Origin: Reclinomonas americana ATCC 50394
Lineage: Eukaryota > Jakobida > Jakobea > Jakobida
Assembly: GCA_048213135.1 (NCBI GenBank)
Contig: PS015292.1
Coordinates: 53,323 to 73,912, forward strand
DNA: 20,590 bases
Reading direction: 5' to 3'
The notes below the pieces were generated by a model. It had not been told where the DNA came from. It ran no database searches and saw only the letters and a list, made by a program, of their open reading frames with translations. The translations under genes were made by a program, and so were the position numbers. Of the stretch, positions 10,208-18,913 are shown in pieces. The first letter of the stretch is position 1. The number at the start of each line of letters is the position of its first letter.

Positions 10208-12633
10208 TCGCCGCATCCTTACGCCGACAACACCGACATCAAGCACGAGCTGCATGTGCCAGAGGCGCGCGGATTGCACATTTCTTTCGATCCACGTTGC
10301 GCGACGGAGAACGGCTGCGACTACCTCACCTTCTGCACCGACCCCGAGTGCGAAGTTATGCTGAAGAAGTTCACCGGCCCCTCGCGCAAGTTCGTAGCCT
10401 TCTTCGTGCCCTACAATCGGGTGTGGATGCACTTCAAGAGCGACGCCAGCGGCAACGACTGGGGCTACAAGTTCTTTGTGCAGGGTTTGTGCAGCGTTGC
10501 TTACTTTTTTGCTTGTGTCGTTGTCACTCATGTGTCGACTGTGTGGCGCAGGCATTGGATGCGGTCCGAAGAACGACGCACAGGCGCTCAATCAGCCGAA
10601 CATGGACTACGGCGTGCAACTCCTGGGCTTGCTCCTGAAGCAGGTGCACCGATACCATCACATTGTTATTGCAGAGGACCTTGTGTTTGCCATTCTGCGC
10701 TGCATTCCGTCGGCGTCGGGTGAGGCCAAGGTCCTGCTGGTGGAGCGTGTCACCGAGCTTCTGTCTGCCTTTGAAAAGTACGTGCCACTCGCGACTCTTC
10801 TTCAATTTGTCGACGTGCTGACGTTGTTGGTGTCGTGCGAGTAGGTATCGCGCCGACGGCCTGTCGTTGTGGGTGCTCGATCGCATTCAGCATCTGGTCA
10901 CCCAGCGATACGAGGAGGAGCGTCGAACAAAGACGCTGGTGCACTCCAAGTACTTCCAGGCTCTCTGCGACCTGGTGCTGGCGTGCGTGCACCTGCGAAG
11001 AGCTCGAGCCGCCGCCGCGGTCGAGCGGGACTGGAGTCAGGTGGCGCTCATTGAGCAACGTTGCGCTGATTGCCGTCGTGCCCTTTCGAGTGCCACCCTC
11101 CCCTCACTGCCATGCTTGTCGTGTGCAGAGTTTGCCAGTGGGCGCACGGGCCCGGCATCCGGAGAGCTGATCTGCTGCACCGACGATGTCGCAGTGGTCG
11201 ACGCAGAGGTACGCGATAGTTTACACTGATGAGATTCGTTTACGAGAGTGCTCATTCGAGAGCGGACAGCGTGTGGTATGTACCGTTGGCTTTGGCACGG
11301 TGCGGTCGAGTGCATGCATCACCAGTGGTCGCTGGTACTACGAGGTGGAGTTGTTGTCGGCGGCCGATGTCGAAGTCGGTTGGGTTACATCCAAGTTCAA
11401 TCCCAAGTCGGTGGTACGTGCAATGACTGTGATTGGCGTCAGTTCTGTGCGTTTGTGTCTCACCGCCACCCCTGTTGCGCAGTTGTCGCGTGGCGTCGGC
11501 TTCGATGTCCATTCATGGGGCTTTGATCCGACCAATGTGCGCTTCTGGCCGGCTAGCACGCCTCGGGTACGTCACGTGGATTGTAGTGTTCGTGACATCT
11601 GTGCGTTGCAGCTGATTGGTGATATAGATGCAAGGCGGCAAAGTGGACACCACCGGTGCTGTGATCGGGTGTGCAGTCGACTTTGAGAGCCGCAGGATGA
11701 CCTGGTTCATCAATGGCGATCCGACCGACTGCATTGTCGAGGTTGGTGGTGTCAGGTTCTTCGTGTGTGTTTGGTCTCCGTTTTTGCTCATTCGCACGAA
11801 CAGAAATTCGACGCTCCCGAGGGACTCTACCCCGCAGTCACCGTCCACGAGCGTGGAGTGGTGCTCATCAACCAGGGTCAGCGCCCGTTCCGGTTCGCGC
11901 TCTCCCTGCATTTTGTCTCGCACACGTGCTTACTCACTCACTCTTCAACATATTTGTAGGCACCGATCTCCACGAGGATTCGTGCCGCTGGTGGTCGATC
12001 CGCTGCCGGAGATTGGTAAGGAATCGTGTCCGTGCACTCGATTGTGCTTGCATCTCGCACTCACTCTCGTCCCCCACAGTCGGCACTCAATGGTACCACA
12101 AGCTGGCTGACCTGGCGGACCTGGCGCGCTCGTTGACAACTGGCGAGCCCATTCATCCGCTGTTGCTGGAGAAGGCTGTGGCCAAGGAGGCTTTCACCCA
12201 CGGTACTGTGAATTTGCAAGCCAGTTGTCCAGTGCAGCGCGTTCGCATCGGTTGACACGTGTGTCTCTCTATCTTGCCGCAGAGCCGACGCGCATCCTGT
12301 CGAGACCAATGTCGACCACCGGTGGCAACACGGAGCATCTGCAGCGCGTGAGCGAAATCAACGACTCGGTGTACACGGCGACTCGCTCGAGCAACGTCGA
12401 CATTGTGCTGGAGCTGACCATGGAACGCGCATACATGGTGTGCGAGGTGGTGCTTGACGCTGAGACGTTGCGTAGCGTGTGCGTGAGAGAGATGGCATGC
12501 GTTTATCCCGTGCGCCATGCTGACCTGGGTCTGCGTGTGCAGGTGTGCTGGCGGCGTACCCGAGTGCACATATGTGCTCGGCAGCACAGGTTTGTGGTTT
12601 TCATTTCGATATGTTGTTGAAGCGACGCACCAC
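10208..12633 (+). CDS. Giant HECT-type E3 ligase, central part (CUB-like, SPRY)
   Basis: About 540 residues: exons 10208-10484, 10552-10777, 10845-11059, 11129-11208, about 11249-11413, 11483-11566, 11628-11741, 11804-11892, 11960-12015, 12080-12202 and 12283-about 12466, then one unclear exon before the gap. It opens with a second CUB-like repeat (HPYADN, LHISFDPRCATENGCDYL, NDWGYKFFV) parallel to the one near 7030-7540. A helical linker follows. Next is a SPRY/B30.2 domain spread over several exons (about 11249-11892: CITSGRWYYEVELL, DVEVGWV, GVGFDVHSWGFD, VIGCAVDFESRRMTWFINGD, GLYPAVTV). SPRY domains bind protein partners, so this is a candidate substrate-recognition module. The last exons read as a mixed segment (SNVDIVLELTMERAYMVCEVVL) that may be a small beta-sandwich. 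The 11209-11248 intron boundaries and everything after 12466 are uncertain. Confidence 0.76.
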
Positions 12634-12832
12634 NNNNNNNNNNNNNNNNNNNNNNNNNNNNNNNNNNNNNNNNNNNNNNNNNNNNNNNNNNNNNNNNNNN
12701 NNNNNNNNNNNNNNNNNNNNNNNNNNNNNNNNNNNNNNNNNNNNNNNNNNNNNNNNNNNNNNNNNNNNNNNNNNNNNNNNNNNNNNNNNNNNNNNNNNNN
12801 NNNNNNNNNNNNNNNNNNNNNNNNNNNNNNNN
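12634..12832. other. Assembly gap (199 N)
   Basis: Unknown bases. The plus-strand giant gene runs into it from the left. The minus-strand HECT fragment runs into it from the right, in an exon beginning just upstream of its catalytic tail. Confidence 0.99.
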
Positions 12833-13946
12833 AGTCGGAATCTGCAAAGACACACACACACACACACACATAGTCAGCGGCCGACAATTACACCGACCAC
12901 CACCACCACCAGCCGTTGCTCACCTTACTTCACCCCACTCAGCCTCGGTGGTTGGCGCACGGCTGCGGCCCCAGACGAAACGCAAGAACCGTGACCGCTC
13001 CTCTGGCGAGAACGATTCGAGTGCCTGCCAAAAGTACTTGACGGTCGGATGTTGCGAATCCAGTGCATTGCGATAGTCTGTTCTTCGCTTGAGGTCCTCG
13101 ATGTTGAGAACCGGCCGACCACACACCAACACCTCCAGATCACGCCAGTCGAAGAGACCCAGGAACTGGATTGGCTGTGGTGCAACATCACTCGATTCAG
13201 CAACGCACACAGCGTTTGCAGCAGTGAGTGACTCGAACACGCGCACTCACCACCACACAGTTCAAGCCCTCCTTCATCTTCTGCACTTGCAACTTGCTTT
13301 CCTCCAGTCGCTTCTTCAGCAACAACTCCGCATACTCTACCAAATTCTCGGAACTGCACGCGGGAGAAGAACGAGCGTCAGCAACCCAGATGTGAATGCA
13401 GACGTGGGCGGTGGCGTCCACGCAACGTGATTGGTATTTCACGACCGCCCTCCTTTAGCTCCACCTCCACACCGCCCGGAAGTACACACGTGAACGTGGC
13501 ACCGGTCATGCCGGCCACAATGTCCGCGCGGACTTCGTCGTCGGCCTCCAATACCGACTGAATGAACCGTGCTGTTGTCGTGTCAACGGCACTCAGGTCG
13601 GAGAGCGTGAGCGGTTGGTCCACCTGCACCGAGAGAGCGCGCAGTTAGCCTGCAGCCTCCTGTGCATTGCCAACAACACACAGTCGCTGCGCACCAACTG
13701 CTTCCACACAGTGACGGCCAGATCGAGATTGAGCGTGTTCCGCGTGCGCAGCGCAATGCCCATCAACTTGCCCATGAATTTGTACATGCCGAGATGGACG
13801 GGCCGCGTTGACGCCGGATTCACAACAAATTTCTCGCTGTGACGCATAGAGCGGTTTCAGTAAAACACACAGAGCAGGAGTGGACAGCAAGTGACAGCAG
13901 CAACTCACCGATTCTCTCCAATTTGATTCGTGTTGTTCGAACAGGG
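12833..13946 (-). CDS. HECT ubiquitin-ligase domain fragment, catalytic Cys region missing
   Basis: Read on the minus strand: exons 13946-13909, 13836-13695, 13623-13427, 13353-13251, 13174-12924 and 12841-12833, about 246 residues, all introns in phase. HECT signatures in order: IGENREKFVVNPAS, HLGMYKFMGKLMGIALRTRN, LDLAVTVWKQLV, VEVELKEGGREIPIT, SENLVEYAELLLKKR, FDWRDLEVLVCGRP, FWQALESFSPEERSRFLRFV and WGRSRAP. HECT domains take ubiquitin from an E2 onto a Cys about 30 residues from the C-terminus. That part would follow GRSR and lies in the missing sequence, so activity cannot be judged. The fragment also begins well inside the N-lobe. A 385-base gap leaves little room for a gene start, so I infer that this is the C-terminal domain of the giant plus-strand protein on a contig placed backwards. 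The alternative is a separate HECT gene. Confidence 0.88.
12851..12870. repeat. (CA)10 inside a HECT intron
   Basis: Ten CA units on the plus strand, read as TG near the acceptor of the minus-strand intron 12923-12842. TG-rich sequence just before CAG recurs at other acceptors in this window, so the tract may act as a polypyrimidine-tract substitute. Confidence 0.85.
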
Positions 13947-14331
13947 NNNNNNNNNNNNNNNNNNNNNNNNNNNNNNNNNNNNNNNNNNNNNNNNNNNNNN
14001 NNNNNNNNNNNNNNNNNNNNNNNNNNNNNNNNNNNNNNNNNNNNNNNNNNNNNNNNNNNNNNNNNNNNNNNNNNNNNNNNNNNNNNNNNNNNNNNNNNNN
14101 NNNNNNNNNNNNNNNNNNNNNNNNNNNNNNNNNNNNNNNNNNNNNNNNNNNNNNNNNNNNNNNNNNNNNNNNNNNNNNNNNNNNNNNNNNNNNNNNNNNN
14201 NNNNNNNNNNNNNNNNNNNNNNNNNNNNNNNNNNNNNNNNNNNNNNNNNNNNNNNNNNNNNNNNNNNNNNNNNNNNNNNNNNNNNNNNNNNNNNNNNNNN
14301 NNNNNNNNNNNNNNNNNNNNNNNNNNNNNNN
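13947..14331. other. Assembly gap (385 N)
   Basis: Unknown bases separate the HECT fragment from the polyQ-tailed membrane-protein gene. If the HECT contig is flipped, this gap would hold the HECT catalytic tail and the 3' end of the membrane-protein gene. Confidence 0.99.
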
Positions 14332-14447
14332 TTTCGCGGCGGCGACGTATACATGCGCATGGGCGACGCAACGCCACCGCTGGTCGACGACGACGCGGAC
14401 GACAGCGGACTGAACATGACACCACCCAAGTTGTGCATCTCCATCTC

Positions 14448-14478
<31 letters not shown>

Positions 14479-15385
14479 AACGAAAGCGCCACCAGCCGCT
14501 CCTTTCTCCGTCGCCGCACCCAGTAAAACACGCACATCACCACGATAATGGCGACAATCACAAACGCGCCGAGACCAATGCCCATGTAGAGAATCGTCTG
14601 TGAGTTGTCGGTGGTGCTGGTCGAGTCCACTGTCGTGCCACTGGAGGTCACATCGGAGCCCGTGGATCCATCCGCGCCCGCCAGCACGTACTGCCCACCG
14701 ACAGTCACCGAGAACGTGTTATCATTGTAGATGCCGAGACAGTAGATGCCGGCGGCGGGTATGCTCGAGGTGTTGTTGAGCCAGCGAGCGGGATTGACCG
14801 AGAGCGGAGTATTCGTGGTGGCGTCGAAGCTGTAGGCCACAACAAACTGGAAGCTGCGACCAGCCACCATGCTATCATAGGCATCGGTGGTCATCAGATA
14901 CACACTCCAGGCTGCACGCACAAAGGAGGGAGAGTCAGTGAGCAAGCACAAAAAGAGTCATGAAATCAGACACGACGCAACTCGTCGCGCTGTTGGCGCT
15001 CGACGACGACAGCGACACGCCCAAGTTGTAGCCAAAGTAACACGACGGGCATGTGACACTGCCAAACTGCGAGAAGGAGAGTGAGTGAGCGGAGTCAATG
15101 ACTGTGACGCACACACACACAAACAGACAGAGAGCGCGCAACTCGTTGACCGCGCCGCGCCGGTAGTGTAAAGCTCACAGAGACCGGGTTGAAGCCGACT
15201 CGCGGCACTTGCTCCGCTTGCTCGTCAAAGGCAGCACTCTCCCACTCGTGATCACTGTCACTCCGCACTTTGATCGCCGAGGCCACACGCGCTCTCCGCC
15301 ACTCCGCCCACACGAACAGCAGCAGCAGTGTGGCCACTGTGCCCATGAGCAGAAGGCGCAGCACAGTGCGACGCTCACGAGTCAT
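14332..15385 (-). CDS. Membrane protein with signal/anchor, lumenal domain, TM helix and polyQ tail (3' end missing)
   Basis: Three exons on the minus strand: 15385-15179, 15066-14982 and 14911-14332, about 290 residues before the gap. The start was chosen because a basic MTRERR is followed at once by a hydrophobic stretch (LLLMGTVATLLLLFVWA), a signal peptide or signal anchor. The frame stays open further upstream, so a longer start is possible. The middle (about 70-210) is Ser/Thr-rich and beta-like with a CPSC motif and an NNTS glycosylation site, as in an outward-facing domain. A second hydrophobic helix (GIGLGAFVIVAIIVVMCVFY) is followed by WVRRRRK, a clear stop-transfer signal, then a cytosolic tail with ten Gln. 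The second intron (14981-14912) uses a GTTGCG donor. No family recognised. It diverges from the UDP-glucose pyrophosphorylase gene. Confidence 0.68.
14448..14477 (-). repeat. (CAG)n polyglutamine tract, 10 Gln
   Basis: Nearly pure CAG codons on the minus strand, with one CAA, in the cytosolic tail of the membrane protein. The near purity suggests that it can vary in length between individuals or strains. Confidence 0.93.
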
Positions 15386-15439
15386 TGCCTGTGCGCATCT
15401 ATCTATACAAGGAGGACGTGAGAGAGGACACCTTTGTGA
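15386..15439. promoter_or_regulatory. 54-bp divergent start-codon interval
   Basis: Only 54 bases separate the chosen ATG of the minus-strand membrane protein from the ATG of the plus-strand pyrophosphorylase. Unless one gene has an upstream leader exon, both 5' ends and the core promoters must overlap here or lie inside each other's coding sequence. A TATA-like string (CTATACAA) lies near 15402-15411. Its function is inferred. Confidence 0.4.
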
Positions 15440-17465
15440 ATGACTGCGTTGGAGCAGCAACTGAGTGCGCTGCATGTTGAGTGAGTGTCGGTACTCTTGT
15501 GTAAGCACATGCTCACCATGTGCACACACACAGGAGAGTGTGGAGCGACTGAAGGCGACGGATGCTGGCAATGAGGTGACGGCGTGCGAGTTGGATAACT
15601 TTGAGCGACTGGCTGCGCGTCACTTGCACGGTCAGTGAGAGCTTGCATACTGTCTCTGTGGCACAGAGTCTGAGCGCGCGCGTGTGTACATAGAGCGAGC
15701 TCGTGGGCATCATGAGATTGCGTGGGAGAGCGTGCATGCACTGTTGCCGGGGGATCCGCGCATGCGTCTGTATGAGGAGCTGGAGGAGCCGGAGTCGCGT
15801 GAGGAGTGTCGTGCGCTGTTGCAGAAGCTGGTGGTGCTCAAGTTGAATGGAGGACTCGGCACCTCCATGGGTGAGCGTCGCTGTCGAGCGTGAGTCGCTG
15901 GAGACAAGTGGACTGAGCTGGTGCGCAGGCTGTGAGGGACCAAAGAACGCCATTGAGATCCGCCCGGGTGTGTCGTTCTACGATTGCTTTGTGGATCAGA
16001 TCGAGGTGCGAGTGTGATTGGTGGTGCACAGATGCCCGCGTGATGTTCATTGGTGCTTTGTCGCGCTGCAGCACTTGAATGAGACGTACGATGTGGATGT
16101 GCCGCTGGTGCTGCTCAACTCGTTCGCCACGCAGTCGCTGACGGAGGAGATTCTGCGTCGCGAGTGCTACTCGCCGGAGCGCAGGCGGTGTCGCATTCTC
16201 ACGGTACAGCAGCAGCGGTTTCCGCGCATCGATGCGGAGACGTTGTTGCCGGTGCCGAGTACCGCGTGCGAGGACTCGGTGTGGTCCATGTCTTGCTCTC
16301 TCTATGGCATGTCCTCCTCTCCTTCCTCATCACGCGAATCGCCGCAGCTCGACTTCAATCTCAACGAGTGGTATCCGCCCGGGCACGGCGACGTGTACGA
16401 CACGCTGCTGTTACATGCACCGGAGCTGCTCGAGAAGTTGCGTGCCGAAGGACGCGAGTTTCTCTTCACCTCCAACGGCGACAATCTCGGCGGCTGTGTC
16501 GATCTTCATATCCTTTTTGTTGCTGCTGCTAGCTGGCGATCGTGGTTCTCATGTATTCCGCGTCCTTGACTCGTATGTGTCGCGCACGCATGTTGAAGCA
16601 TATTGCGGCCGGGCACGTCGACATGTTCAACGAGGTGGTCGAGAAGCTGCCGCGCGACAAGAAGGGCGGTACACCGATCCTCCACAAGTCGGGCCTGAAG
16701 ATGTTGGAGACGGCCGAGGTGCCGGCGCAGCATGTTCGTGTGACTGCAAGTTTAATACCGTGTTGGTGACGGGATGGTTGCTGACTGTGGCGCACCCAGA
16801 TGCATGAGTTTTGTGGTATTGACAAGTTCCAGGTCTTCAACACCAACAATCTGTGGTTCCGCATCGACGCCCTGCAAGCGCACCTCGAGCTCGACATTAT
16901 CGTCAACAAGAAGGTCTCCATTATCTCTCCTCCTTGAGTTCCGTGTGTGTCTCATCATCGCGTCACGCAGCGCCTCGGCGATCGCGGTGTCATCCAGTTG
17001 GAGACCGCCATGGGATCGGCGCTGCAGTTCTTTGAGCGCTCCTGTGCCATTCGTGTGCCACGCATTCGCTACGCCCCCGTCAAGACATGCACCGATCTGC
17101 TGCTCATCATGAGCGATCAGTACCACGTGGAGCACGGACGCCTGATGAAGCACGACCCGCAGTCGCCACCTCCCATTGTGGATCTACACGGTCGATACAC
17201 CACGGTGTCCGAGTTCATGGCGCACTTCCCGCGCGGCTTCCCCAGCACCAAGCAACTGACGCACTTGCGTGTCGACGGCAATGTGGTGTTTGGGGCGGAT
17301 GTCGTGTTGCGAGTTCCGTCTGCCACTGTTCTCTGCAAACCCCATTGTCTTCGACAGCTCATTCATGCTCCCCCTCTGCAGGGCGACGTGACCATTGTTG
17401 CCTCGCACGACGATGCCGTTGTGCCCGACGGATCCGTGTTGGAGAACGAGACTGTACGAGTGTGA
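15440..17465 (+). CDS. UGP: UTP--glucose-1-phosphate uridylyltransferase (UDP-glucose pyrophosphorylase)
   Basis: Makes UDP-glucose and pyrophosphate from UTP and glucose-1-phosphate in the cytosol, feeding glycogen, cell-wall and glycosylation pathways. Ten exons: 15440-15475, 15534-15630, 15667-15870, 15929-16005, 16072-16278, 16348-16507, 16588-16733, 16800-16913, 16971-17312 and 17382-17465. These sum to exactly 489 codons with stop (488 aa), normal for the eukaryotic enzyme. Hallmarks: uridine-binding KLNGGLGTSMGCEGPK (residues about 105-120), LLNSFATQSLT, FPRIDAETLLP, WYPPGHGDVY, SNGDNLGGCVDL, KFQVFNTNNLWF, VIQLETAMGSA, PVKTCTDLLLIMSD and a C-terminal beta-helix ending VLENETVRV. The lysines and glycine-rich loop expected for catalysis are present. 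Intron 6 (16508-16587) is of AT-AC type. Two introns of 69 nt lack stops. The first donor (GTTGAG) and the 36-nt second intron are unusual. Confidence 0.96.
16508..16587 (+). other. U12-type AT-AC intron in the pyrophosphorylase gene
   Basis: The 80-base intron begins ATATCCTTT, an exact match to the minor-spliceosome 5' splice site, and ends in AC. A branch-site-like TCCTTGAC (16563-16570; consensus TCCTTAAC) puts the branch A at 16569, 18 bases before the 3' end. Removing exactly these bases joins C to GC (Arg) and gives NLGGCVDL-RMLKHIAAGHVD, which follows the family alignment (VDL, two residues, L, then a helix). No GT-AG choice nearby does this. Confidence 0.88.
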
Positions 17466-17575
17466 CGAGTGAAGCGCCTTTTGTGCTCACAATGTTCTTT
17501 TTATGGTGTTGCGATTTTCATTGTTGTTCCTGCTGTTATTGCTCGGATCGACGTCGCCGTCGTCGTTGCCGCTTC
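17466..17575. terminator. 110-bp convergent 3' interval
   Basis: The stops of the plus-strand pyrophosphorylase and the minus-strand E1 gene are 110 bases apart, so both transcripts must end or overlap here. The plus strand is T-rich (TTCTTTTTATGG, GATTTTCATTG), and no AATAAA hexamer is visible on either strand. Overlapping 3' ends are likely; this is inference. Confidence 0.45.
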
Positions 17576-18644
17576 TCAACGGAACCGATACTTGATGATT
17601 GGTACGTCGGCATCGGATTCATCCCTTCCCGTGGCCATGGCCACCAGCTGCACGTACTTGATGTCCGGCCGCAGCTGGATGCCGCTGATCTTCTCAATGA
17701 GCTTTGACACACTGTGCGAGCACCGCGTTAGGGTCCAAGCAGCACGCAAGAGGGGGGGCTGGAGAGGATGGAATTACTCACGGCATGCTCAGGTGCTCCT
17801 CTCGCTTCTTCGGTGCCATGAAGAACGTGTAGATCATGGCCTTGCCCGAGGTCAGCATCTGCAGATCGAGGTTGTGTCGCGTCTGCAGAATGTCGACAAA
17901 CTCGCGCAGCGTTATGTCGCGGCCCTCGTCGATCACCAGCCAGTCCCAGATCGACCACTCGATTCCATTGTACTGCGACTTGCCTGGCGCCACTGGCGTG
18001 GAGAAGTCGTAGTAGGAGATGGCAGTGTTGACAAAGGCGTTCTTGTAGGCGTCCAACTCCTTCTGCTGCAGGAGCTTGTACAGTTCGAGCCCGACCAGAC
18101 CCGTGATCAGCGCCGTGGTGGTCACCATGGCCGGAATGATCTTGCCGGCAATCATCTTGGACCGTTGCTTGTCGGCCTGTCAACAACGAGACACCAATGA
18201 GATGTGGGCTGACGAATAATCGTTGATTGATTGCAAACCTCGGGAATCTTGTAGTTGCGTGCACGCAGATTGGAGGCGGCGGTGATAAAGTCCATGTGGA
18301 AGTTTCTGTCGTCGTCCTTCTCAAACTGCTGCGGCGACAGCTCAAAGCCGGCCAACGTGTCGCGCGACGGCAGCTCGGCAATCTGTGTGCGCACCAGTGC
18401 ATCGTCCGTGTCTTGTGCTGTGTGTGAATGCACGCAAAATTAGCCACCATTATCATGACCATCACTAGAATAAATACACGCACCCTCACGCTCGTTCTCC
18501 GCCGTCTGGATCTTGACACCGGCCTTGGGCTGGAACTGCGGAATGGTCGACTCGATGCGGGCGAGAATGCCGCGGATCACGTCAGGCTCCGCAGTGCCAT
18601 GCAGGCGGTACGTGGCCGCACGCAAGTTGGCCGCCGCCGTCACG
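17576..18644 (-). CDS. UBA1: Ubiquitin-activating enzyme E1, C-terminal part
   Basis: E1 adenylates ubiquitin, holds it as a thioester and passes it to E2 enzymes. Four exons on the minus strand: 18644-18484 (cut by the gap), 18417-18239, 18176-17782 and 17711-17576, in phase throughout, about 290 residues. Diagnostic stretches: [42 protein letters not shown], then [19 protein letters not shown] and [12 protein letters not shown] from the active adenylation domain, then [19 protein letters not shown]. The ubiquitin-fold domain that binds E2 closes the protein ([20 protein letters not shown] ... [10 protein letters not shown]). The second catalytic-cysteine half-domain and the N-terminal half lie beyond the gap. 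The fit to UBA1 rather than UBA6 or SUMO/NEDD8 E1 rests on this C-terminal alignment and is strong but made by eye. Confidence 0.95.
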
Positions 18645-18883
18645 NNNNNNNNNNNNNNNNNNNNNNNNNNNNNNNNNNNNNNNNNNNNNNNNNNNNNNNN
18701 NNNNNNNNNNNNNNNNNNNNNNNNNNNNNNNNNNNNNNNNNNNNNNNNNNNNNNNNNNNNNNNNNNNNNNNNNNNNNNNNNNNNNNNNNNNNNNNNNNNN
18801 NNNNNNNNNNNNNNNNNNNNNNNNNNNNNNNNNNNNNNNNNNNNNNNNNNNNNNNNNNNNNNNNNNNNNNNNNNNNNNNNNNN
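18645..18883. other. Assembly gap (239 N)
   Basis: Unknown bases. The E1 gene is cut here. Its remaining two thirds cannot fit in this gap and should lie on sequence not placed here, so the order or orientation of the next contig (18884-20590) is doubtful. Confidence 0.99.
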
Positions 18884-18913
18884 TTGCTGCTCCTTCCTTC
18901 ATCTTCTTTTTCC

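Noticed and set aside
12900-13946. Inverted mobile element as the cause of the strand switch
   Set aside because: No terminal inverted repeats, target duplications or transposase are visible. The switch coincides exactly with N runs.
13905-14951. One continuous minus-strand frame fusing the polyQ membrane protein to the HECT fragment
   Set aside because: Continuity exists only through 385 N. The HECT part matches the middle of an N-lobe and is better explained by a separate or inverted contig.
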